DNA from: JBBDYQ01 sp035553855
Lineage (GTDB): Bacteria; Actinomycetota; Thermoleophilia; Solirubrobacterales; Thermoleophilaceae
DNA length: 64,000 bases
Reading direction: 5' to 3'
Assembly: GCA_035553855.1 (NCBI GenBank)
Contig: DATMJO010000123.1
Coordinates: forward strand, 5,661 to 69,660
Part shown: piece by piece, positions 45,904-53,984 of the stretch
Numbering within the stretch: the first letter of the stretch is position 1
How the letters are laid out: every line of letters starts with the position of its first letter
The notes under the pieces: generated by a model
Databases searched by the model: none
The model's input: only the letters and a program-made list of their open reading frames with translations
What the model was told of the DNA's origin: nothing
Position numbers and translations under genes: made by a program

Positions 45904-48267
45904 TCAGGAGTTGCGGGCGACTTCCAGCAGGGTCAGCAGCTCGTTGACCTCGCGGGCCGACAGCTTGCCGGCGAGGTAGGCGCTGTGGAGCTCGTTCGCG
46001 GCGACCGAGGAGGGCTCGCCGTTCGGCGTGCACGGCTCGATCTCCAGCTGGCGCAGCACGCCCTCGGCGTCACCGGGAAGGCAGTCCGGATCCGACGGAC
46101 CGCCGGAGGGGACGGGCGTCGGGTTCGGCGTGGGCGTCGGCGTGGGGTCCGGCCTGCGCGGCGGCTTGCGCGGCTTGCGGCGGCGCTTCCGCGGCTTCTC
46201 GGTGCGGGGCTCATCGCGCTCGTCGGCGTTGCGGCGGCGCGGGCGCGTGGGGACGGTGGCGGGCGGAGCCGACACCGGCACGACCTCGCCGACGGCGCTG
46301 CGGCGGCGGCGCTCGGCTCCCGACCCGGGAGCCCGGGGCGTGCCGCCCGCCAGCTCGTCGGCGTCGTCGCGACCGCCGCCCCCGAAGGGATCCTCGATCG
46401 GCCCGCCGGCTCCGGCCTGGCCGAGCTGAGGCGTGCCGCCCTCGTCGCCCGTGCCGCCTCCGCGGCCGAACGCCGCGATGGCGATGCCGAGGGTGACGAT
46501 GCCGAGCAGCACGCGCCCGGCACTGCCGCTGCGCACGCGGCGGCCGGCGGAGCGCATGCGCTCGCGGGCGGCCTCGATGTCGGGACCACGGCGTGCGGGC
46601 TCGGGCGGCTCCGGCGCGTCGGCCGAGCGGCCGGGGAGCGGGCCGCTGACCCGGTCGCGGATCGGCGTGCCGCGCCCGCCGAAGCGGCGCCCGCCGATTC
46701 GGCGGCGCCCGGCGTGCTCGCGGCGCTCGCGCTCACGCTCGAGAGCGGCGCGGGCGCGCTCCAGCTCGACGTCGGCCGTGAGCGGCGGAAGGGCCTCGGT
46801 GACGGGCTCCGCCTCGAGCGGCGGGAGCGGCTCGGCCACGGTGTCCTCGACGGCGGCGGGAGCCTCCGGCTCGCGCCGCAGGATCCGCGGCTCCGCGCAC
46901 ACGGCCACCAGGCCGGCCCCGAAGAAGAAGACGTAGACGGGGTGCGTGAAGGCCAGCGCGTCGAACAGGAAGGACGAGCACGCGAGAGCGCCTGCGACGC
47001 CCGTCGCCGCGAGCGCGGCCTCGGAGCGGGCGGGATCGCGGGAGCGGATGTGGCGGCGCGCCGACAGCGGCACCATCACCAGCATCAGGGCGTAGATGCC
47101 CAGCCCGAGCGCCCCGATGCTCACCAGCAAGACGAGCATCTGGTTGTCGATGATGCGGTACTTGTTCGGGTCGTAGCTGCCGTAGCCGCGGCCGAGCACG
47201 AGGTGCTCGCGGACGTCCGGAGTGATGGCCCGGTAGTCCTCGATGCGGCCCTCGGCGCTCGCGCCCTGGCTGATCTGGCCCGGGAGCAGCTTCTCGAGCT
47301 GCGGCTCCACGGCCTGCGGGCGCATCAGCGTGAGGACGGCCAGCACGACGATCGCCGCCGGCGCGAGGCGCAGGACCTTGCGCGGCTGCATCGCGGCGAG
47401 CACGGCCAGCACGGCGATGGCGGCGAAGCTGCCGGTCTTCCGGCCGGTCGAGAAGACGGACAGGATGATCAGCACCGTGATCCCCGTGTAGATCATCTTC
47501 GAGCGCAGGTCCTCGACGCGGGAGAGGCGGACGACCGCGAACGAGAGCGCCATGGCCATCAGGCCGGTGAGGGCGAGCGCGTGGCGGGTGTGCGCGGTGA
47601 TCGGGTCCGACTGGAAGATCGTCGTCTTGCTCTGGACCGGAGAGAAGTCGAAGATCGACTGGGGCACGATCGCGCCCCACCACTCGATGAAGTAGTTGCG
47701 CCCGGTCCAGTACTCGACGAGCGTCCCGATCGCCGTGATCGTCGCGAGGCCGAGGAGCAGGGTGACGAGCTTCGGCAGCTCCTTCGGGCGGATCGTCGTG
47801 GCGACGACGAAGAACAGGATGACCCAGGAGCCGGCGATCGAGACGGACTTGATCGCGCCGGTGAGCTCGCCCTGCTTGTGGAGCACCGAGACGTTCAGCA
47901 GGATGCTGCCGACGGCCACCGCCGCGAAGGCCGCGATCGCGTAGACGAGCGGCGAGCGGCGCCAGCGCGGGGCGGCGGAGCCGCCCGCGAAGTAGGTGGC
48001 CACCCAGGCGACCAGCATGATCACGATCAGGACGCGGTCGAGCTTCGCGTCGACCGGGAGGTTGAGGCGAAGCTGCGTCGAGTCGTAGGGGACGAGGAAG
48101 AGCATCCCGAGGAAGGCCGCGACGAGCCACGGCATGACCCGGCCGGTGTTGGGCCACGAGTCCGAGGCGGCCGACTCGATCGGCGGCGGCCAGACCTTGC
48201 CGCCGGAGGGCCCGGCGGGGCGGCGGACTTCCGTGTCCTGGGGCTTGTTGGTCAGCGTTCGTGCCAT
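45904..48267 (-). CDS. Wzy/O-antigen-ligase-type polymerase with long C-terminal extension
   Basis: Membrane protein of 787 residues. Residues 1-470 hold about ten helices and the large periplasmic loop of the Wzy_C/O-antigen ligase family (IGTLVEYWTGRNYFIEWW; GRKTGSFAAIAVLAVLAAM; LVLGRGYGSYDPNKYRIIDN). Residues about 470-580 are a charged, coiled-coil-like linker (ELERARAALERERERREH), an extra hydrophobic helix lies near 590 (VLLGIVTLGIAIAAFG), and the end is basic and Pro/Thr-rich (RKPRKPPRRPDPTPTPTP) before a small Cys-containing cap. The extension is unusual for Wzy. ATG 48267 is supported by its spacing to the Wzz gene. Confidence 0.83.
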   Translation of the reverse strand: MARTLTNKPQDTEVRRPAGPSGGKVWPPPIESAASDSWPNTGRVMPWLVAAFLGMLFLVPYDSTQLRLNLPVDAKLDRVLIVIMLVAWVATYFAGGSAAPRWRRSPLVYAIAAFAAVAVGSILLNVSVLHKQGELTGAIKSVSIAGSWVILFFVVATTIRPKELPKLVTLLLGLATITAIGTLVEYWTGRNYFIEWWGAIVPQSIFDFSPVQSKTTIFQSDPITAHTRHALALTGLMAMALSFAVVRLSRVEDLRSKMIYTGITVLIILSVFSTGRKTGSFAAIAVLAVLAAMQPRKVLRLAPAAIVVLAVLTLMRPQAVEPQLEKLLPGQISQGASAEGRIEDYRAITPDVREHLVLGRGYGSYDPNKYRIIDNQMLVLLVSIGALGLGIYALMLVMVPLSARRHIRSRDPARSEAALAATGVAGALACSSFLFDALAFTHPVYVFFFGAGLVAVCAEPRILRREPEAPAAVEDTVAEPLPPLEAEPVTEALPPLTADVELERARAALERERERREHAGRRRIGGRRFGGRGTPIRDRVSGPLPGRSADAPEPPEPARRGPDIEAARERMRSAGRRVRSGSAGRVLLGIVTLGIAIAAFGRGGGTGDEGGTPQLGQAGAGGPIEDPFGGGGRDDADELAGGTPRAPGSGAERRRRSAVGEVVPVSAPPATVPTRPRRRNADERDEPRTEKPRKRRRKPRKPPRRPDPTPTPTPNPTPVPSGGPSDPDCLPGDAEGVLRQLEIEPCTPNGEPSSVAANELHSAYLAGKLSAREVNELLTLLEVARNS

Positions 48268-48281
48268 GAGCTTTTGGTCCC

Positions 48282-49061
48282 TCAGGTCTCGCGCGGCTGG
48301 CCGTCGCTGGCGGCCTGCTCGGCGTCGCGGATCGTCTCCAGGTTGCGTCGGACGCCCGCGATCACGAGGACGAGGATGCACCAGCCGAGGAAGACGCCGA
48401 CGAAGGTGAGCGCCACGAGCTGGCGGTTGATGCCCTTGCCGACGACACCACCCTCGGCCTCGCCGAGCCGGCGGATCGCGATGCCCGCGGCCTCCGGGAC
48501 GTCCTGGCCGGTCTGCACGCGGCGGACGTACTTCGTGAAGCCGATCGAGCCGGCGTTGGCGAGCTTCACCGCGTCCTCGGCGGTGGGCGCCTCGGCGGTG
48601 ATCGTGATGGCGGGCAGGCCGTTCTCGGCCGTGAAGCTCAGGCGGAAGTCGCGGTTCTCCTCGAGGATCGTCTGGAGCCTGCGCTCACGGTCGCCCGTGC
48701 CGGTGGTCCGCGGCAGCGCCCCCACGATCGGCGCGTTGACCTGGATGTCGGTCTCCTTGAGGCCGACCTCCCGGGCGATCGCGGCGCGGACGGGGCGGCT
48801 CGTGGCGAGGCGCGAGAGCACGAGCGCCCGCTGCGAGAGCGGGCGCAGGTCGATGCGGTTGTCGACGATCGACGTCGTCGGCGTGTCGATCAGCACCTGC
48901 GTGGCCGCGCTGCCGATCGAGAACGCCTTCGAGTCGAGCGCCGGCGGGAAGACCGAGATGCGGTAGGCGGTGGAGAGGCCCGCGATCAGGGCGATCAGGG
49001 CGCCGAGCAGCAACCAGCCCGGCCGGCGGCCCAACTCTCGGATTGCCTGTGCGAGATCCAT
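48282..49061 (-). CDS. Wzz-type polysaccharide chain-length/co-polymerase protein
   Basis: Protein of 259 residues with one helix at each end (WLLLGALIALIAGLSTAYRI near 15-35; LVALTFVGVFLGWCILVLVIAG near 218-240) and a long extracytoplasmic part, the Wzz plan. No cytoplasmic tyrosine kinase domain is attached. It precedes the Wzy gene by 14 bases on the same strand, so the pair probably sets polymer length together. Confidence 0.8.
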   Translation of the reverse strand: MDLAQAIRELGRRPGWLLLGALIALIAGLSTAYRISVFPPALDSKAFSIGSAATQVLIDTPTTSIVDNRIDLRPLSQRALVLSRLATSRPVRAAIAREVGLKETDIQVNAPIVGALPRTTGTGDRERRLQTILEENRDFRLSFTAENGLPAITITAEAPTAEDAVKLANAGSIGFTKYVRRVQTGQDVPEAAGIAIRRLGEAEGGVVGKGINRQLVALTFVGVFLGWCILVLVIAGVRRNLETIRDAEQAASDGQPRET

Positions 49062-49156
49062 CCTGCCTATGAAACGCGGTCCGGCCTGGGAAACTTTCGG
49101 CCTTTTTTCATCCTTTACGCAACGTCAGCGATACGTCGCAAGGACCGTTGCAATCC

Positions 49157-50062
49157 TCAGGACCGTCTTCGGAGCGTTTCGACGATGCCACCGGCCACCA
49201 TCGGTACCTGCACGGTAGCCCACTCGAGCAGTTCCAAGGCTCGTATCTTCGTCGAGTTCGGCTCGTACCCTTGTGCACGCGCGCGCGCGAGGCCGGGCAT
49301 CTCGTTGCGCTCGCCGGGCAGCCTCAGGAAGCGCCCGGGCAGCCAGGCTCCCGGGTGCGTCCAGAGCGGCCGGCGCGCCCAGGTGCCCGGCGCGCCATGC
49401 CTCGAAAGCTGCGTGCGACCCGCCCCCATCCGGTAGGTCTTGCGCACCACGTCGCGGATCCGCCGCCGCGGTGGGTGGACGACCGCGGCCTCACGGGAGT
49501 AGACGAGGCGATGCCCCGCCGCGACCGCGCGACGGGTGAACTCGGTGTCTCCCCCGGCGGTGAGGCGGGCGTTGAAGGGCCCCACCGAGGCGAGCACCGA
49601 GGCGCGGACGAACAGGTTCGCCGTCGCCGCGTCGCCGCCCGCGACCATCGAGGCCTGGTCGAGGAAGCGCGCGTCGATCAACTCCGCGAGCGTGGGGTCC
49701 GGCGACAGCGGCACCTCGATGTGGCCGCCGACGAGCCCCGCCTCCGGGTCGGAGAGCGCCTCAAGGCCGGCCTCGAGCCAGCGAGGCTCCGGCCGGCAGT
49801 CGGCGTCGGTGAACGCGAGCACGGGCGCCCCGGCCCGCTCGATCCCCAGGTTTCGCGCCACATACGAGCCCGAGCGGACGGGAACGGACACGACGGTCGC
49901 CGCCTCCCGCGCGACCTCCGCCGTCCCGTCGGTCGAGGCGTCGTCCACCACGATCAGCTCGAAGCGCTCGCGCGGCAGCGTCTGGCGGGCGAGGCAGGCG
50001 ACGAGGTCGGGCAGCGAGCGCTCGGCGTTCCGCGCCGGGACGATGACCGCGACGTCAGGCAA
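49157..50062 (-). CDS. Family 2 glycosyltransferase
   Basis: GT-A enzyme of 301 residues. VAVIVPARNAERSLPDLVACL is the nucleotide-binding start, ELIVVDDASTDGTAEVA and LAFTDADCRPEPRWL (DAD metal motif) follow, and GGDTEFTRRAVAAGHRL is the acceptor-side GGxDxxF-like block. A C-terminal segment may associate with the membrane. The first 8 bases overlap the aminotransferase gene, so the two are translated together. Confidence 0.88.
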   Translation of the reverse strand: MPDVAVIVPARNAERSLPDLVACLARQTLPRERFELIVVDDASTDGTAEVAREAATVVSVPVRSGSYVARNLGIERAGAPVLAFTDADCRPEPRWLEAGLEALSDPEAGLVGGHIEVPLSPDPTLAELIDARFLDQASMVAGGDAATANLFVRASVLASVGPFNARLTAGGDTEFTRRAVAAGHRLVYSREAAVVHPPRRRIRDVVRKTYRMGAGRTQLSRHGAPGTWARRPLWTHPGAWLPGRFLRLPGERNEMPGLARARAQGYEPNSTKIRALELLEWATVQVPMVAGGIVETLRRRS

Positions 50063-51200
50063 GGCCGGCGCGGATCGCGGCCACGACGTCGTCCTGGTCC
50101 GCCTCGCTGAGGCTGGGGCTCAACGGGAGGCTGAGGGTTCGCTCGGAGATGTCCGTCGTGACCGGCAGTGAGGCGGGGTCGATCCCGTAGCGGTCGCGGT
50201 AGTAGGGGTGCAGGTGCACGCCGCGGTAGTGCACGCCCGTCCCGATGCGCTCCCGGTGGAGGTGGTCGAGCAGGCCGTCGCGGTCGAGCCGGGCCCCGGG
50301 CTCCACGAGCACCTGGTAGAGGTGGCGCGCGTGCCGGGAGCCCTCGGCGGGCTCGGGCGGCAGCTCGAGCGGCAGGCCCGCGAGCAGCTCGTCGTAGCGC
50401 GCCCAGATCCGCTCGCGCTCCTCGATCCAGCCGTCGAGCCGCGGCAGCTGGTGGAGGCCGAGGGCCGCCTGCACGTCGGTCATGTTGAACTTGAAGCCCG
50501 GCTCCACGACCTCGTAGTGCTTGAAGCCCGCGTCGGAGAAGCGCTGCCAGGCCCCGAGCGAGAGGCCGTGGAGCGCGAGCCGCTCCACCTCCTGCGCCAG
50601 CTCGAGGTCGCCGGTGGCGAGCGCCCCGCCCTCGATCGTCGTCAGGTTCTTCGTCACGTAGAACGAGTACGCGGTGAGGTTCCCGTGGCCGCCGATCTGC
50701 GTGCCGGCCCACTCCGCGCCCAGCGCGTGGGCCGCGTCCTCGACCACGAGGAGGCCGTGGCGGTCGCGCAGCGCGGACATCCGCTCCATGTCGAGCGGGC
50801 GTCCGGCCATGTGGACCGGCATGATCGCCCGTGTGCGCTCGGTGATCGCAGCCTCGGCGGCCTCGAGGTCCATCAGGCCCGTCCGCGGCTCGCAGTCCAC
50901 GAGCACCGGCGTGGCGCCGGTGTGCTCGACCGCGTTCGCCGACGCGACGAACGTCATCGACGGCACGATCACCTCGTCGCCCGGCCCCACCCCCAGCGCC
51001 TTCATGCCGAGCACGAGCGCCGCCGTGCAGGAGGAGACGCAGCGCACGTGCGGCACGCCCACGTACTCCTCGAGCATGCGCTCGAAGCGCTGCACCTTGG
51101 GGCCCGTCCCGACCCAGCCGGAGCGCAGCGAGTCGACGACCTCCGCTATCTCCGGCTCCTCTATGACGGGGCGTCCGAAGACGAGGAAGTCGTCACGCAT
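50055..51200 (-). CDS. DegT/DnrJ/EryC1/StrS-family sugar aminotransferase
   Basis: PLP-dependent enzyme of 381 residues which aminates a keto-sugar nucleotide. HVRCVSSCTAALVLGMKALGV and EVIVPSMTFVASANAVEHTGA are N-terminal blocks; VVEDAAHALGAEW includes the PLP-ring Asp, and SFYVTKNLTTIEGGAL carries the Schiff-base Lys near residue 183. KFNMTDVQAALGLHQL is the conserved later block. It shows that the polymer contains an amino sugar. It diverges from the GT4 gene around the shared AT-rich TTATAA at 51214. Confidence 0.92.
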   Translation of the reverse strand: MRDDFLVFGRPVIEEPEIAEVVDSLRSGWVGTGPKVQRFERMLEEYVGVPHVRCVSSCTAALVLGMKALGVGPGDEVIVPSMTFVASANAVEHTGATPVLVDCEPRTGLMDLEAAEAAITERTRAIMPVHMAGRPLDMERMSALRDRHGLLVVEDAAHALGAEWAGTQIGGHGNLTAYSFYVTKNLTTIEGGALATGDLELAQEVERLALHGLSLGAWQRFSDAGFKHYEVVEPGFKFNMTDVQAALGLHQLPRLDGWIEERERIWARYDELLAGLPLELPPEPAEGSRHARHLYQVLVEPGARLDRDGLLDHLHRERIGTGVHYRGVHLHPYYRDRYGIDPASLPVTTDISERTLSLPLSPSLSEADQDDVVAAIRAGLA

Positions 51201-51214
51201 GAGCCGCGCGAGCT

Positions 51215-51220
51215 TATAAC
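51215..51220 (+). promoter_or_regulatory. -10 hexamer TATAAC, leaderless-type spacing
   Basis: TATAAC ends 6 bases before ATG 51227; on the other strand the same A/T block reads TATAAG upstream of the aminotransferase ATG 51200, so the two genes may share one divergent promoter core. Confidence 0.55.
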
Positions 51221-51226
51221 CCGGTG

Positions 51227-52360
51227 ATGGTGCCCACCGCCGGACACGTCCTGCGCAGCTACCTCCCGCGCTCGGCGACCTTCGTCCACACCACCCTCCG
51301 CCACCAGCGGGGCTACCGCCCGGTCGTGCTCGCCGGGCGCCTCGAGAACGCCGCGGAGTTCCCCGTCGAGCACCTGGTCGAGCTGGCCGCGCCGGGCTCG
51401 CCGCTACCCACCCGGCTCGCGCGCAGGGCGGCCGCGCTGGCGGCCCGCGCGCCCGGGGTGTGGGAGCACCGCATCCGCGTCGAGGCCGAGCGCCACGGCT
51501 GCGCGCTGCTCCACGCCCACTTCGGCTACGGCGCGCCGCCCGCTCTCCACGCCGCCGAACGCGACGGCATCCCGCTCCTCACCACCTTCTACGGCAACGA
51601 CCTCGCCCTGCCCGCGCGTGAGCCCGCCTGGCGGGAGGCCTACGACCGGCTGTTCGAGGTCGGGCGGCTGTTCCTCTGCGAGGGGCCCGCCATGCGCGAG
51701 CACCTGGTCTCGATCGGGGCCCCCGCCACGCAGGTCCGCGTGGTTCGCATCGGGCTCGACCTCGAGCAGTTCCCCTTCGCCCCGCGGCCGCGCGGCGAGC
51801 GCATCGTGTTCGGGCAGGCCTGCCGCTTCGTGGAGAAGAAGGGCGTGGACCTCACGCTGCGGGCCTTCGCCGCGGCACTTCCTCGCCTGGGTGACGCGGA
51901 GCTCCTGCTGGTGGGCGACGGCCCGGAGGCCGAGCGGCTCCGGGCGCTCGCCTCGGATCTCGGGCTGGGCGACGCCGTCCGCTTCCACGGCATGGTCTCG
52001 CACGCCGAGTACCGCGACCTGCTGGCATCCATCGACGTCTGCGTCCAGCCGAGCCGGACGGCGGCCGACGGCGACACCGAGGGCGGCGCGCCGACCGTGC
52101 TGCTCGAGATGCAGGCGGCCGGCGTGCCGGTGATCGCCACCTCCCACGCCGACATCCCCGCCGTCGTCGCGCGGCCTGACGAGCTCGCAGCTGAGGAGGA
52201 CGTCGAGTCGCTCGCGGCCGCGATGGAGCGCGAGGCCGCGCTCGGCGAGCCCGAGCGGGCCGAGCGGGCCGAGGCCGGCCGCGCGCTCGTGGAGCAGGCG
52301 CACGACGCCCGCGTGGTCGCCGCCGGCCTCGAGCGCCTCTACGACGAGGCCGCCCCTTAA
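51227..52360 (+). CDS. Family 4 glycosyltransferase
   Basis: GT-B enzyme of 377 residues. LLHAHFGYGAPPALHAAERDG and LLTTFYGNDLAL are N-terminal acceptor blocks; IVFGQACRFVEKKGVDLTLRAF (R..KKG) and TEGGAPTVLLEMQAAGVPVIAT (E..E nucleotide-sugar site) form the donor site. It resembles colanic acid-type WcaL/AmsK transferases. ATG 51227 is chosen because TATAAC lies at the typical distance; GTG 51224 would add one residue. Confidence 0.87.
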   Translation: MVPTAGHVLRSYLPRSATFVHTTLRHQRGYRPVVLAGRLENAAEFPVEHLVELAAPGSPLPTRLARRAAALAARAPGVWEHRIRVEAERHGCALLHAHFGYGAPPALHAAERDGIPLLTTFYGNDLALPAREPAWREAYDRLFEVGRLFLCEGPAMREHLVSIGAPATQVRVVRIGLDLEQFPFAPRPRGERIVFGQACRFVEKKGVDLTLRAFAAALPRLGDAELLLVGDGPEAERLRALASDLGLGDAVRFHGMVSHAEYRDLLASIDVCVQPSRTAADGDTEGGAPTVLLEMQAAGVPVIATSHADIPAVVARPDELAAEEDVESLAAAMEREAALGEPERAERAEAGRALVEQAHDARVVAAGLERLYDEAAP

Positions 52361-52424
52361 CCGCCGAGGGCGGGCGCCGGCCGGAAGCCGACACCCGCCC
52401 GGAGGGCAGTACCCCCTGTAAGAC

Positions 52425-53789
52425 CTACTTGAAGGCGGCCAGGCCTCCGCCCGTGCCGCGGCCGGTGCCGATCGCCGCGTACACGTAGCCGCTGCCGACC
52501 GACACGCCGCCGGTCGAGGGGCGGCCGAGCGGATGGCGGCCGAGGATGCGGCCGGTGACCGTGTCCTGCGCGTCGAGGAAGCCCGCGCTGTCGGTGGCCC
52601 AGAGCACGCCGCGGCTCGACGAGACTGGCCCGTAGCGGAGCGCCTCGACGGCCGGCGAGACCCACACCGGGGCGCCCGCGCGGTCAACGGCCCAGAAGAT
52701 CCCCGGCAGCGCCGAGGAGCCATAGATGGCCTTCCCGTCCTGGGCAGCCATGCCGACCACGCCGCCCTGCGAGGAGGGCACGCCGACGGGGCTCGTGAAC
52801 TCGAGCGCCATCGTCTGCGCGTTCACCGCGTAGAACGTGCCGGTACCCGCGCCGGCGCCGACCAGGATCCTGCCGCCCGTCTTCGAGGTGAAGGCGAGCG
52901 GGCCGGCCGTGAAGCCCTGGCGCTTGGTCGGGTCGGGCGAGTTGTGCTCGGCGATGTCGTCGTTGCGGATCTGGTGGGTCCCGGTGACGTTGCCGGTCGC
53001 CGTGTCCAGCTTGAGCAGCGCGTCGCTGTATGGATGCGCCGGCGGCGTGCCGCGGAACTGGTGGTCGGTGGCCACGTAGACGGAGTCGTACGGGTCGAAC
53101 ACCATCGGCGTGCCGGCGATGCCGCCGCCGCGCCCGCTCGAGTTCACCGTGGCGGTGCGCCACACGACCGCGCCCGTCGTCGCGTCCACCGCGACGGCGA
53201 GGCCGATGTGCGAGCTGTTGCGCAGCTCCTCAGCCGCCAGGCACGCGCAGGTGCCGACGTAGAGCATGTTCTGCTCGGCCGAGTAGTTGATCCCGCCGAA
53301 GATCACGGCGTCGCGCTGCGTGTCGACCACCGTCTCCCAGCGCTGGGTGAGGTTGATCGCGTCGAGCGCGACAATCGACGGCGCGCCGGAGCGGGCGACC
53401 GGGACGTATAGGACGCCCTCGGGTGCCCCCGTGGAGGGCGCCTGGTACATGAGCGAGCCGCGGATCGGGCCCCCGACCGCGCGGGCGCGGTAGACCTGGC
53501 TCGTGCGGTTCTTCTGGAGCTTCTGGTAGAGCGAGTAGACCGTGCCGCCGGTGGTGCCGACGTAGACGAGGCCGTTCGGCGCCAGGATCGGCGTGCCTGT
53601 GACGTCCCCGTCGAGGGTCTCGTTGTACTGAAGCGCGAGGACCGGGGCCTTGCTGGCCGACGGGCCGGAGTTGAAATGGCGCGTGTTGAACGGGTTCTGG
53701 CCGTCCTGTGGCCACTGCGCGAGCGCCGCGGGGGCGGTCGCGAGGGACAGCGCGAACACGAGGAGCAGGCCGTAAAGCCGGCCACGCAT
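52425..53789 (-). CDS. Secreted PQQ-like beta-propeller protein
   Basis: Exported protein of 454 residues; signal peptide ends PAALAQWP. The mature part is built of repeated beta blades of the PQQ/quinoprotein type (GTPILAPNGLVYVGTTGGTVYSL; LAVAVDATTGAVVWRTA; GRILVGAGAGTGTFYAVNAQTM; GVSVGSGYVYAAIG). No catalytic residues for an alcohol dehydrogenase are recognised; it may bind ligands or the cell wall. ATG 53789 fits the signal peptide; a frame extension to 53834 reads into a short GTGCC-T-GGCAC palindrome. Confidence 0.8.
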   Translation of the reverse strand: MRGRLYGLLLVFALSLATAPAALAQWPQDGQNPFNTRHFNSGPSASKAPVLALQYNETLDGDVTGTPILAPNGLVYVGTTGGTVYSLYQKLQKNRTSQVYRARAVGGPIRGSLMYQAPSTGAPEGVLYVPVARSGAPSIVALDAINLTQRWETVVDTQRDAVIFGGINYSAEQNMLYVGTCACLAAEELRNSSHIGLAVAVDATTGAVVWRTATVNSSGRGGGIAGTPMVFDPYDSVYVATDHQFRGTPPAHPYSDALLKLDTATGNVTGTHQIRNDDIAEHNSPDPTKRQGFTAGPLAFTSKTGGRILVGAGAGTGTFYAVNAQTMALEFTSPVGVPSSQGGVVGMAAQDGKAIYGSSALPGIFWAVDRAGAPVWVSPAVEALRYGPVSSSRGVLWATDSAGFLDAQDTVTGRILGRHPLGRPSTGGVSVGSGYVYAAIGTGRGTGGGLAAFK

Positions 53790-53984
53790 CCTCACCGAGC
53801 GCGAGCCCCTCCTGTCAGCTTCTGTGCCTGGCACGGGATCCTCCCAATTCGGGTACCACTGATCGGAACGAAGCCCGAGGCGGTTTCTTACGGAACCGGT
53901 CTGACAGCGGGGTATGAAAAAAGTGCTAGTCGGCCCCCGGGCGGCCCGCTACGGGTACCCGGGGAGGCCGATTCGCACTCGCCT
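53790..53984. other. Spacer with a short CCTGGCAC-family palindrome
   Basis: 195 bases upstream of the beta-propeller gene and downstream of the RTX gene (both minus strand). GTGCC-T-GGCAC at 53824-53834 is the core of the palindrome family without the TGAAACA arms. AT-rich ATGAAAAAAGTGCTAG near 53916 may belong to the propeller gene promoter. No ORF with coding character. Confidence 0.5.

Noticed and set aside
45040..48966. Very long open frame (about 1300 codons) on the plus strand opposite Wzy and Wzz
   Set aside because: Its predicted protein is almost only Arg, Gly, Ala, Asp and His with no domain, and it lies antisense to two well-supported membrane proteins. It is an artefact of high GC.
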